A program made the translations under genes and the position numbers. A stretch of 37,514 nt of DNA, from assembly GCA_026127925.1 (NCBI GenBank), contig JAJSLM010000010.1, forward strand, positions 1-37,514. Reading direction: 5' to 3'. This document shows positions 8,473 through 16,681 of this stretch, in pieces. The notes beneath the pieces were generated by a model. The model had not been told where the DNA came from. It saw only the letters and a list, made by a program, of their open reading frames with translations, and ran no database searches. The stretch comes from Thermoplasmatales archaeon. Its GTDB lineage: Archaea; Thermoplasmatota; Thermoplasmata; Thermoplasmatales; Thermoplasmataceae. Positions within the stretch are counted from its first letter, which is position 1. Each line of letters starts with the position of its first letter.

Positions 8473-8484
8473 AAAAATATAAAG
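8473..8484 (+). promoter_or_regulatory. TATA box of argG
   Basis: AAAAATATAAAG is centred about 29 bases before the GTG start of argG, which matches the spacing expected for a leaderless archaeal transcript. There is no Shine-Dalgarno sequence before the GTG, which agrees with leaderless translation. Confidence 0.55.
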
Positions 8485-8507
8485 TACTCAATGACCCTTT
8501 CGCCAAC

Positions 8508-9734
8508 GTGAACAAGAAAGTATTGCTCTTATATTCGGGAGGACTTGATACCTCAGTAATGCTAAAATGGCTAAACGAGAAGTTAGGTTACGATGTTGTT
8601 GCTTTGACTCTGGACGTTGGCCAAAGGGAACTTAATCTTGATTCTGTTGCGGATAAAGCAAGAAATATAGGGGCTCTCGATACAATAACCATGGATGTAA
8701 AACATGAATTCGTAAATGGATATGTATCTAAATCCATTTTATCAGATGGGCTTTACGAAGGGTCCTACCCACTTTCAACAAGTATAGCAAGGCCGCTGAT
8801 GGCAGAAAAAGCTGTAGAGGTTGCCCATGATTACGATTGCACCTCCATTGCACATGGATGCACTGGAAAAGGAAATGATCAGGTACGATTTGAGACTTCA
8901 ATACGTGCACTGGACCCCTCGATGGATGTCCTGGCCCCCGTGAGAGAATGGAACATGAACAGGGACGATGAGATAGAATATGCAAAGGAGCACGGAATAC
9001 CAGTCCCAGTAGGCGGAAAATACTCTGTGGACGAGAATCTTTGGGGAAGGTCGGTGGAAGGTTCTGTTCTTGAGGATCCGGCGGTGGAACCTCCGGAAGA
9101 TGCGTATTTCTATGTAACACCGCCTTGGAAATGCAAAGATACAAAAACTGAAGTAAAAATTGGTTTTGAGAAAGGACTTCCCATTAAATTGAATGGACAG
9201 CGTCTTCCTTTGATGACTATTGTGAATAAATTAACAAAAATAGCAGGAGAAAACGGCTATGGCGCAATAGACCATATAGAAAACCGTGTCACCGGGATAA
9301 AAAGCAGAGAATTCTATGAATGCCCAGCAGCACTTAGCATTCTGGAAGCGCGTAAAAAATTGGAATCTTTAACATTGAACGAAAAGGAACTTAAGCTGAA
9401 GAAATTTATAGATGACCTATGGGCAAACAATGCTTACGTCGGCCTCTGGCACGATCCTGTAATGAATCATCTGAATAAAACCGAAAAGAGCATGAACGAA
9501 TTCCTATCCGGCGAAGTCACGCTCAAATTCTACAAAGGTAATTGCATCGCGACAAGCGTCGAAAGTTCCAACTCTCTGTACAATTATTCCCTATCAACAT
9601 ACGGAAGGGGGCAAACATTCGATCAAGGATCTGCTGCAGGATTCATAAAGATCTTTGGGATGCAGACAATTCTTTCATCAAATGTGAGAAATGGATATTC
9701 TCGCAAGTTAAGAGCAATAGAGGAAGAAGCGTGA
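8508..9734 (+). CDS. argG: Argininosuccinate synthase
   Basis: A 408-residue ArgG that joins citrulline and aspartate with ATP. The N-terminal nucleotide-binding YSGGLDTSVMLKWL, the SIARPLMAEKAVEVA segment and AHGCTGKGNDQVRFE are diagnostic, and KYSVDENLWGRSVEG is also conserved. The length is typical. Start: GTG at 8508, preceded by a TATA box at leaderless distance. The stop overlaps the GTG start of argH, so the two are co-translated. With the LysW operon upstream supplying ornithine, only carbamoyl phosphate synthase and ornithine carbamoyltransferase would be needed elsewhere for arginine synthesis. Confidence 0.97.
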   Translation: MNKKVLLLYSGGLDTSVMLKWLNEKLGYDVVALTLDVGQRELNLDSVADKARNIGALDTITMDVKHEFVNGYVSKSILSDGLYEGSYPLSTSIARPLMAEKAVEVAHDYDCTSIAHGCTGKGNDQVRFETSIRALDPSMDVLAPVREWNMNRDDEIEYAKEHGIPVPVGGKYSVDENLWGRSVEGSVLEDPAVEPPEDAYFYVTPPWKCKDTKTEVKIGFEKGLPIKLNGQRLPLMTIVNKLTKIAGENGYGAIDHIENRVTGIKSREFYECPAALSILEARKKLESLTLNEKELKLKKFIDDLWANNAYVGLWHDPVMNHLNKTEKSMNEFLSGEVTLKFYKGNCIATSVESSNSLYNYSLSTYGRGQTFDQGSAAGFIKIFGMQTILSSNVRNGYSRKLRAIEEEA

Positions 9735-11077
9735 ACAGAAAATTGTGGCAGGGCGGGAAAGCCTTTAAGGCTGGAATAGAACCGAACAGGATAATGTCTG
9801 AAGATGACCTAGACACGGACAGTTACCTTATAGATTACGAGATCCTTACGCTCCTTGCTTTCCAAGTAGAGCTTTTCAAAGAAAGGAAAATAGAGAGAAA
9901 AAAATCTCGTGCGATTATTGATTGCCTGCTCGGAATAAGAGGAAAATACGATTCCATACCTGCGGATTATGAGGACGTTCATTCATTTATCCAAGACATT
10001 GTAGATAAGAAAATCGGTGAAGACGCAGATGATTTAAGACTGTTACTGTCAAGGAATGAGGAAATACATTCTGACCTTAGAATGTTTTATAGAGACCACA
10101 TAATTTCAATTCAGGAGAAACTTTACAGCCTAATCTGCTCAGTGAAATATATGGAAAATAAGTACGATGGAACGCTTCCGGGATATACACATTATAGACA
10201 GGCAATGCCTGTCTCGATTAAGACATATGCAGATTTCATTGCGTCTGTAATGGAGAGTAAGATCTATGAATTCCAGGGATTGCTCAAAGATCTATCATTG
10301 TCCCCTCTGGGCTATGGCTCCGGTTTTGGAAATCTCCTTGACATAGATTGGATTACTCTGGCCAAATCGCTTGGTTTCGATAGTTCAGTCTCAAACCCAC
10401 TTTTTCTTGCTTCACGTAGGCCTATAGACGACTTTAGCATCCTGGCCGCTCTTTCTTCGATGATGCTTGACATCTCTCGTATAAGCCAGGATCTTATATT
10501 TCTCAGTTCGGAGGAATCTGGAATTTTTACGCTTCCTCCAGATTATGTCACAGGGAGTTCCCTTATGCCCAATAAGACTAACCCCGACTTCCTCGAGATT
10601 GTCCAGGGGTATGCCTCAACGTTTGCAGGGAATCTCGCGGCGGTTGCTTCGAATACAATCAATAAATTGAGCGGCTATCACAGGGAATTTCAAATAGGTA
10701 AGAAACTCACAATAGATTCCATACTGAAAATGGAAGAGATCATTGTTGCGCTATCAGACATGTTTTCAAAAATTTCTTTTAACAAAGAGCAGTCAGGTCA
10801 AGCTATCCGGAATTCCACATATGCCACAAATTTTGCTGCAGAGAAAGTATTATCGGGAAATGCATGGCGTGATAGTTACAGCGAGGCTGGAAAAAGAATT
10901 GCAAACAATGAACAGATACCAAGCTCTGAAGTAAAATCATCTATCGTGATCGACAAGAAGAGACGGGATAAGATAAGACTTCTTATAGACGGGAATCGCA
11001 GGCGTGTAAATGAAACAATCAAAAACCTAGTGAAAGAAGCAGGGGAATGTGTCGCACAAATACAAGAAATACACTGA
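9731..11077 (+). CDS. argH: Argininosuccinate lyase
   Basis: This 448-residue lyase splits argininosuccinate into arginine and fumarate. It belongs to the fumarase/aspartase superfamily, with the signature GSSLMPNKTNPDFLE around the catalytic serine, and GYTHYRQAMPVSIKTYADF earlier. The frame is open from 9542 inside argG, but the GTG at 9731, which shares bases with the argG stop codon, gives the family-like N-terminus NRKLWQGGKAFKAG and a normal length, so it is taken as the start. The earlier frame is only read-through of argG. The gene ends the argGH operon. Confidence 0.95.
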   Translation: MNRKLWQGGKAFKAGIEPNRIMSEDDLDTDSYLIDYEILTLLAFQVELFKERKIERKKSRAIIDCLLGIRGKYDSIPADYEDVHSFIQDIVDKKIGEDADDLRLLLSRNEEIHSDLRMFYRDHIISIQEKLYSLICSVKYMENKYDGTLPGYTHYRQAMPVSIKTYADFIASVMESKIYEFQGLLKDLSLSPLGYGSGFGNLLDIDWITLAKSLGFDSSVSNPLFLASRRPIDDFSILAALSSMMLDISRISQDLIFLSSEESGIFTLPPDYVTGSSLMPNKTNPDFLEIVQGYASTFAGNLAAVASNTINKLSGYHREFQIGKKLTIDSILKMEEIIVALSDMFSKISFNKEQSGQAIRNSTYATNFAAEKVLSGNAWRDSYSEAGKRIANNEQIPSSEVKSSIVIDKKRRDKIRLLIDGNRRRVNETIKNLVKEAGECVAQIQEIH

Positions 11078-11135
11078 TGACCATTTAATCCATTAGGCTT
11101 TACACAACTTTATGCGTTGCAGGAGGGAAACGTAA

Positions 11136-11537
11136 TTACTTGACCTCTGTGGTATTTGATACCCCGGTCTTGACCTTCTTCGGCTTCCATTCTATAGCCA
11201 TTATTCCAGCTATAAACCCTAATACAAGGCCAATCAGTTCGCCACCATTCGTGCCATAAATGCTTGCTATAGAAAAGACCATGATTCCAATGCCGTATGC
11301 GATATGATGCGGCCTATCAAAATAAAGCATGATACCTAAGAGAACTATTAGGATGCCCCATGCCAAGCCTGCCCATACCTCCACAAGTTCCGAAATAACA
11401 GTTATGTCTAATTTCTTCAGAATAAATATCGAATATGTAGCTATGTACAACATTATCGCGCCTGAAACTACTGACACCAGCGTTGAATCTAATGGAGTAT
11501 CGCGAAAATACTTTAAGGACAACAGGGGAAAATGCAA
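11136..11537 (-). CDS. Small four-helix membrane protein, unknown function
   Basis: A 133-residue hydrophobic protein with about four predicted membrane segments: LVSVVSGAIMLYIATYSIFI, WAGLAWGILIVLLGIMLYF, IAYGIGIMVFSIASIYG and LIGLVLGFIAGIMAI. It ends in a short charged tail with KPKKVK. No catalytic or binding motif is seen, and the function is not recognised. It lies about 30 bases downstream of the ATPase gene of the corrinoid-type ABC importer on the same strand, so it may be co-transcribed. The start is a TTG at 11537; a later internal start is possible. Confidence 0.6.
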   Translation of the reverse strand: MHFPLLSLKYFRDTPLDSTLVSVVSGAIMLYIATYSIFILKKLDITVISELVEVWAGLAWGILIVLLGIMLYFDRPHHIAYGIGIMVFSIASIYGTNGGELIGLVLGFIAGIMAIEWKPKKVKTGVSNTTEVK

Positions 11538-11567
11538 TTGCAGTATTTAACCACAAAGTTGCAGCAG

Positions 11568-12341
11568 TTATGAAAACCTTCTCATCCTAGCGCTATCCAT
11601 TTCGTCATCTGGAATAAATTTGTATGGAGTCCCGTTGTCATAAATCTTGAATTTGACATCGAATGTCTTTAATAGATTTTCAACGGTCATAGTATCTTCT
11701 GTACTTCCAGAAGCGACCATTGATCCATTCTTTATGAATACAACCTCGTCGCACAGGTTATAGAGAAGATTTATGTCGTGCATCACTAAAACCACGGTCT
11801 TGCCAGCATTTTTAAGAGATCTAATAATTTTCATAACTCTTAGCTCCTTGTCGATATCCAGGAATGCCGTGGGCTCATCCATTATAACAAATTTAGAATT
11901 CTGATAAACGGCAGCCGCGATGATCACCAGTCGCTTTTCTCCTCCACTTATCTCGGAAAAACTTCTATGCCTAAGGTACCCTATTCCACACAGATCCAAA
12001 GCGTCATCGATGTTCCTTTTCTCCTCGGAGCTGTATCCGGAGAGCGATATAACGTCTTCTACCGTAAAATTGAAGGGCTCCGATATTTCCTGGTTTACCA
12101 CTGAAATTTTCCTTGCTCGATCAATCATCTTGTAATCTTCCAGAACCTTTCCATCAAGTCTTATTGTTCCACTATCCCTATGCAGGAATCCATACATTAC
12201 CCTTACAAGCGTTGTTTTTCCCGATCCATTTTGCCCGCCTATACCCAGGACCGTATGCTCATTTACCGTAATGTCGATGTTCTTCAGAGAGAAACCGCCC
12301 CTTCTAAAGTTCACCTCGTCCAATTCAAGTGACATATCCAC
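11568..12341 (-). CDS. ABC importer ATPase, corrinoid/siderophore type (BtuD/FecE-like)
   Basis: A 257-residue ABC ATPase with Walker A GQNGSGKTTLVRVMYG, a signature motif in the variant form EISGGEKRLVIIAA, Walker B FVIMDEPTAFLD and the switch histidine VLVMHDINLLYNLCDEV. It powers import through the BtuC-like permease encoded just upstream, whose 3' end it overlaps by 17 bases. The same architecture serves haem, iron-siderophore or cobalamin uptake. The concentration of cobamide genes over the following 10 kb makes a corrinoid the likely cargo, but this is inference. The start is a GTG at 12341 (ATG two codons in is the alternative). Confidence 0.85.
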   Translation of the reverse strand: MDMSLELDEVNFRRGGFSLKNIDITVNEHTVLGIGGQNGSGKTTLVRVMYGFLHRDSGTIRLDGKVLEDYKMIDRARKISVVNQEISEPFNFTVEDVISLSGYSSEEKRNIDDALDLCGIGYLRHRSFSEISGGEKRLVIIAAAVYQNSKFVIMDEPTAFLDIDKELRVMKIIRSLKNAGKTVVLVMHDINLLYNLCDEVVFIKNGSMVASGSTEDTMTVENLLKTFDVKFKIYDNGTPYKFIPDDEMDSARMRRFS

Positions 12342-13374
12342 CCCTCGAGATCCTTCTTAAGAGATACATAAAAAACGGTACTCCGACAAGACCTGTAATA
12401 ATACCCACGGGTATCTCCGTGTAACTTAAAGAATCTCTTGCAACATCATTTGCAAGCAGAAGAAATATGGCCCCAAGTACAGCCGATGTCGGAATGACTA
12501 TTCTGTTTGACCCGCCAAACAGCATTCGGCTCACATGAGGCATAAGAAGGCCTACAAAACCAATAAGGCCACTGATTGACACAGCTGCAGAGACTCCGAG
12601 TGTTGTAACCAAAAGTGAAATGAGCTTTGCTCGCTCCACGTTCACCCCGATCGATTGTGCATGATGTTCACCCATTTGTAACGCGTCCATGTCCTTGGAA
12701 AACGATGTAAGAACTATGCCAGAGATTAAGACGATCACAAAAACTATGGCGTCCTCTGCCCATGTTACACCACTGAGAGATCCAAGTAGCCATGCAAATG
12801 CCTCAGATTCGAGTCTCTTGTTTGAAAATAACATAAGACCGACAATAGCGGAGAGGAAGAGCGAAATAGCGATACCTGAAAGAAGAAAGTACATTGGCGG
12901 TACCTTGCCCGAGCGAAACGAAATAGAATAGATAACAAGCATGACTACAATCGAGAAGGAGAAGGCAAGTACCTGCAAAGTGTAAGCTCCAAACCACATG
13001 ACCTGGGTAGAAAGTGCAAACACTGCTCCGAGGGTTGCGCCGCTTGAAATGCCAATTATATAAGGTTCGGTTATAGGGTTTCGAAACACACTCTGAACAG
13101 AGGATCCTCCCATTGCAAGTGCTGCTCCCACAATCACGGCGCCAAGAATCACCGGTTCCCTAACAAGAACAACTATGTCATATTCTACACCTGTGAAGCC
13201 CCAGTGTGCAAAATTTCCCACGAAGGGGATCTGACTGAAGAATATTCGCGTAACGACAAGCGGTGGAATTCTGACTGGTCCGAGAAAAAGGGAGAGTATT
13301 ATAGACATGAATAAGATTATTACAATTACTGCAGCTTTGAAGGGACGAGTCCCGTATTTCAAATTAAATTTCAT
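12325..13374 (-). CDS. ABC importer permease, BtuC/FecCD family
   Basis: A 349-residue integral membrane protein with about ten membrane segments. Family motifs are present: GSSVQSVFRNPITEPYIIG followed by GISSGATLGAVFAL, and near the C-terminus GLIGFVGLLMPHVSRMLFG. Permeases of this family form a homodimer that works with a BtuD-like ATPase and a lipoprotein or anchored substrate-binding protein. The gene lies 9 bases after the binding-protein gene and overlaps the ATPase gene, giving the order binding protein, permease, ATPase. Import of cobalamin or cobinamide is the favoured role from context. Confidence 0.88.
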   Translation of the reverse strand: MKFNLKYGTRPFKAAVIVIILFMSIILSLFLGPVRIPPLVVTRIFFSQIPFVGNFAHWGFTGVEYDIVVLVREPVILGAVIVGAALAMGGSSVQSVFRNPITEPYIIGISSGATLGAVFALSTQVMWFGAYTLQVLAFSFSIVVMLVIYSISFRSGKVPPMYFLLSGIAISLFLSAIVGLMLFSNKRLESEAFAWLLGSLSGVTWAEDAIVFVIVLISGIVLTSFSKDMDALQMGEHHAQSIGVNVERAKLISLLVTTLGVSAAVSISGLIGFVGLLMPHVSRMLFGGSNRIVIPTSAVLGAIFLLLANDVARDSLSYTEIPVGIITGLVGVPFFMYLLRRISRGGYVT

Positions 13375-13383
13375 TGGACGACA

Positions 13384-14469
13384 TCATCCATATATTCCCA
13401 CATGAGGGGCAGGTGAGAGATCGAAGTGCGTGTAATTGTTGAAACCAGTAATGTCGGTTATGTTGATGTAGTTCGGATAGACAACGCTTCCAATCCAGAA
13501 CAAAGCATAGATCGTTCTGAATGTCGGCTCATCTATGAATGAATCGTTTAGAACCGTAGTATAATTCTTATCCTTGACCGCCGTTAGGTTAGGGAAATCC
13601 TTTAGAAATCTGCTCTGGTTAACGTATTCATCGATTAATACGAATCCCGGGGTCCCGTTGTAAACAGTTTCCCTTGAAACCTCTGGATAACCGGTTGCAT
13701 TAATGATGTTTTTAATGTGATCGAGCTGAAACATTTCGTTGATAAACGTACCATTTCCCGCAGTGTATATTCCTGAACTGCCATGCCCAAGATCGTAGAA
13801 TATTGAGGTTTCATTTGTGATCTTCTTTGTCAAGTTACCCAGTTTCTGTAGATTCTTTTCCATCCATGCATTTATTATCGTTGCATTATGCGCTGTGCCC
13901 GTGAGTTCTCCAAGGATTGTATTTGCATTTTCAATCTGGGGAACGGATTCAGGGTTAAAAACAAAGTATGGTATGTTCAACACGTTTACGACTTTGCTGA
14001 TCTCCTGTGTTGTAAAGTATCCCGTGGTGGTCATTATCGCGTCCGGTGAAAGATTCACGATTGCTTCTATCGGAAGAGACGAAACACCTATGGTGAGAAC
14101 CGGGATATCATAATTTGACGGATTTGGGTACGTGCTGTATTGATCTACCCCTTTTACATCCTTTTGATAAGAGCCTAGTGCGTACAGCGTGACTGTGACA
14201 GATGGTATTAGAGATACGATCCTTGAAAGTGATCCATGGATAGTAAACACGCCGTTATTCGTGTCCTTTGCATAAACAAAACTGTTTGCTGCGCTCAAAT
14301 TTATCTTTGTTGTACTGCCATTATTTACCAGATTGATGCTTGTTACTGGGGTAAGTGTGTTCTGTGCAGCATCGTTTGGAGTCCGAGAAAAATGCTCATA
14401 CGCCAAGGCGCCGGCGACAACAACAATGGCCACTACCACCACTGTAATTATTATTTTTATGGTTTTCAT
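13384..14469 (-). CDS. Membrane-anchored substrate-binding protein, BtuF/FecB-like
   Basis: A 361-residue extracytoplasmic binding protein. The N-terminus has a single uncleaved-looking anchor (IKIIITVVVVAIVVVAGALA) with no lipobox cysteine, as often seen in archaea. Two Rossmann-like lobes follow, with typical starts such as RIVSLIPSVTVTLYALG and IEAIVNLSPDAIMTT. Many N-x-S/T sequons suggest surface N-glycosylation in an acidophile. It is the first gene of the operon and should capture the ligand for the downstream BtuC/BtuD-like transporter. The ligand may be a corrinoid because of the surrounding cobamide genes. An iron chelate cannot be excluded. Confidence 0.85.
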   Translation of the reverse strand: MKTIKIIITVVVVAIVVVAGALAYEHFSRTPNDAAQNTLTPVTSINLVNNGSTTKINLSAANSFVYAKDTNNGVFTIHGSLSRIVSLIPSVTVTLYALGSYQKDVKGVDQYSTYPNPSNYDIPVLTIGVSSLPIEAIVNLSPDAIMTTTGYFTTQEISKVVNVLNIPYFVFNPESVPQIENANTILGELTGTAHNATIINAWMEKNLQKLGNLTKKITNETSIFYDLGHGSSGIYTAGNGTFINEMFQLDHIKNIINATGYPEVSRETVYNGTPGFVLIDEYVNQSRFLKDFPNLTAVKDKNYTTVLNDSFIDEPTFRTIYALFWIGSVVYPNYINITDITGFNNYTHFDLSPAPHVGIYG

Positions 14470-14520
14470 AAATATCTGTTTACTCCTTGTTAAGTGTACT
14501 TGAATTCTGTAAAGTTAACT

Positions 14521-14531
14521 TAATATATAAG
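14521..14531 (+). promoter_or_regulatory. TATA box of the amino acid permease locus
   Basis: TAATATATAAG fits an archaeal TATA box and lies about 40 bases before the ATG at 14566, leaving room for a short leader. It is in the 96-base divergent gap between the binding-protein gene and the permease. Confidence 0.45.
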
Positions 14532-14565
14532 ATTTTTCTTGCTGGTTTTGAAGGATAAACAATAT

Positions 14566-15917
14566 ATGCGCTTCCATCTAAAAAATCATAATAGCGTGAA
14601 AGAGTTAGGCTTGCTGCAAGGAACAATGCAAAGCCTCTCCTCTTCAGGTCCAATAATAAACATAATGGCACTGTTTCCAATAATCATAATCCTTACAGGG
14701 AGGTACGGCTTTTTTCCATCATACTAGGTTCAATTTTGGGTTTGTCTGTTATCTACTCAACAGTATTCTTTTCTAAACATATAAAGTCGAACGGAGGTTA
14801 CTACAGCTATGTTGGGAAAGAGTTGGGAAAGAGAAGTGGTATATTTGTTTCATTAATGTACATTTCGTATGCGGCCATGGCTTTACCTGCGGTTGCAATC
14901 ATGGACATTTTCTTCCTTGATTCGGATTTTTTGAGTCATACTTTTCTGCTAGTTTTCATCATTGCGCTGTTAATGCTATTTATTTTAACTATTGGTTTCA
15001 GTGAATCAAGAATAACGATGAAATACATCGTAGCATCGACAGTAATAGAAATAGCATTCATGGTCTTTGTTGCCTTTTCCCTGTTTACAAGGGGCTCATT
15101 CCATCTTCCAAATTATTCCATTAACATAATTTCCACTTTCAAGGCATTACCATTCACCTTACTTGCACTATCAGGAATAGGTTCGTCAATATTTATTTCT
15201 GAGAGCATGGGGAATTGGCGCAGGAATACCCACCTTGCAGTTATATTGAGCTATGTTCTGCTCGCATGCGCAATGACGATCGTTTCAATTGGGATCGGTC
15301 TGTTTTTACCTGAAAAATTGCTTAATCAGTACGTTTCGTCTCCGCTAAGCATTATGGAATACTTCAGCAGACCCTATGGTAAAATCCTTGAATACATAGG
15401 GCTTTTGATCGTATTGAACGGATCCGTTACGCTTGGTGTTGGATATATGAACGCCCTTAAACATGCGTTGCTTAAAGCGAATTATGATTTCGTTTTTGGA
15501 AAAAGAATGTACCAAAATCGGATAAAAAGCATATCCTTCTCTATAATATTATTTTCTGGGATAGTGATATCGATGGTTGCTTTCTTTACCAACAATTCTT
15601 ACGAAATATTTGCTGCCGTCTCACTCACCATGGGCGTTGCCTTCATAATAATTCATTCATTTACGAATGCCGCACTAATAAAAGTGTTTTTAAGAACACG
15701 ACATAACATACGCATAATTATTCCCTCGCTCTCAATCCTTATCTTCGCATTTATTATTTTAGAAAATGTTATTGCCAGAACAGAAATGTCTACATATTTT
15801 ATTTCTCTCTTTAGTGCCATACTTGCTTTTACGGTGTCCTTCTCTACCATCAAGCTAAGAAATAGTCAATATATTATAAACTTAGATTTTCATATGGAAT
15901 CTGATTTTGAAGAGTAA
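14566..15917 (+). pseudogene. APC-family amino acid permease, frameshifted in a T tract
   Basis: Two abutting frames together make one permease of about 450 residues. The first frame (ATG 14566 to TAG 14725-14727) gives the usual APC N-terminus with LGLLQGTMQSLSSSGPIIN and the first helix. The second frame continues with SIILGSILGLSVIYSTVFF, the NGGYYSYVGKELGKRSG loop and about ten more membrane segments to 15917. The frames join at a run of six T at 14710-14715. One extra T would restore a continuous reading (GFF then SIILG). It could be a mutated gene, a homopolymer sequencing error, or a slippage site. Its usual role would be amino acid uptake; the substrate is unknown. Its stop lies within the 3' end of convergent cobY. 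Confidence 0.8.
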
Positions 15918-16456
15918 AGTTCCAACGCGATTTCATAATCCCTTAACGTGTTGACATTTACGCAAAAATCGGCATTGACATTAAAGCTTTCATTAGTCAA
16001 TTCTTCATCTTTCTCCGGGCATCTCTTGAAAACACTTATCCCTACAGGCCTACCACGCTGAAGAAGGGTTATCACCTCAGCTTTGCTTGATTCTGCAAAA
16101 ATTATAAGATCCGTGAGATGCGTTACATTGAAAACAAAAATATCTCCGGAGATTACCATCGCAGGGAAAATATCAAGCTTGCATAAGGCGTACCTTATCG
16201 CTTTGATGTAATCTTCCTCCTCTTCAAGGATATAATCGATTTTCATCTCTTCGCAGTAGTTTATTGTACTTCTCGATTCCTTTTTCGTGCATATTAAAAC
16301 CTTGTTGCTGAAAGTACCTGCTGTTTTGAATGTGCGGTATAATATTGGTATGCCTCCAATTAATGATAGATATTTGTCGCTCCTTCCAAAGCGCTCACCC
16401 CTTCCTCCAGCCATGATTATTGAAACGGCTACTTTCTCTTTTTCAGTACTTCCCAT
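15890..16456 (-). CDS. cobY: GTP:adenosylcobinamide-phosphate guanylyltransferase (CobY)
   Basis: A 188-residue nucleotidyltransferase with the archaeal CobY layout. The N-terminal IIMAGGRGERFG nucleotide-binding loop is followed by DKYLSLIGGIPILYRT and a later MVISGDIFVFNVTHL. CobY transfers GMP from GTP to adenosylcobinamide phosphate, replacing the bacterial CobU, and is the archaeal solution to this step. The neighbours cobS, cobD-like, cbiB and cobT support the assignment over other MobA-like transferases. The ATG at 16456 gives a normal length. Its 3' end overlaps the convergent permease by 28 bases. Confidence 0.85.
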   Translation of the reverse strand: MGSTEKEKVAVSIIMAGGRGERFGRSDKYLSLIGGIPILYRTFKTAGTFSNKVLICTKKESRSTINYCEEMKIDYILEEEEDYIKAIRYALCKLDIFPAMVISGDIFVFNVTHLTDLIIFAESSKAEVITLLQRGRPVGISVFKRCPEKDEELTNESFNVNADFCVNVNTLRDYEIALELYSSKSDSI

Positions 16457-16504
16457 CGTTAAGATAAAGTGATCATGTTTTAATATAGATTTGCAATTAA
16501 CTTT

Positions 16505-16605
16505 TATCAGATTGGGGAGCTTCGAAAAGAGGCTGAGAGGACCATAAGGTCGACCCTGTGAACCTGATCCAGATAATGCTGGCGGAGGGAATAGAATGAT
16601 TGATC
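16505..16605 (+). promoter_or_regulatory. TPP riboswitch (THI element)
   Basis: The conserved aptamer segments appear in order: GGGGAGC (16514-16520), GGCTGAGAGG (16531-16540), a variable hairpin ACCATAAGGT, GACCCT then GAACCTGATCC (16560-16570) and GATAATGCTGGCGGAGGGAA (16572-16591). This is the full thiamin pyrophosphate aptamer. It lies about 75 bases before an MFS gene on the same strand, so thiamin pyrophosphate should repress that gene. Exact P1 ends are estimated. Confidence 0.96.
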
Positions 16606-16641
16606 GTTGTTTAAGAATAGTAAACAGAAATGTATGCTATT

Positions 16642-16655
16642 GGGGTTTTTTACTT
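16642..16655 (+). terminator. Candidate regulated terminator after the TPP aptamer
   Basis: GGGG followed by TTTTTT (16646-16651) lies between the aptamer and the MFS start codon. Archaeal transcription often stops at such T runs, so this may be where ligand-bound riboswitch ends transcription. The mechanism is not proven by sequence alone; masking of the translation start is the alternative. Confidence 0.4.
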
Positions 16656-16681
16656 CTGACTGAGAATGGGATGATACTCTA

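Noticed and set aside
9542-9730. N-terminal extension of argH by 63 codons
   Set aside because: It lies entirely within argG in another frame; the GTG at 9731 gives the family-like N-terminus.
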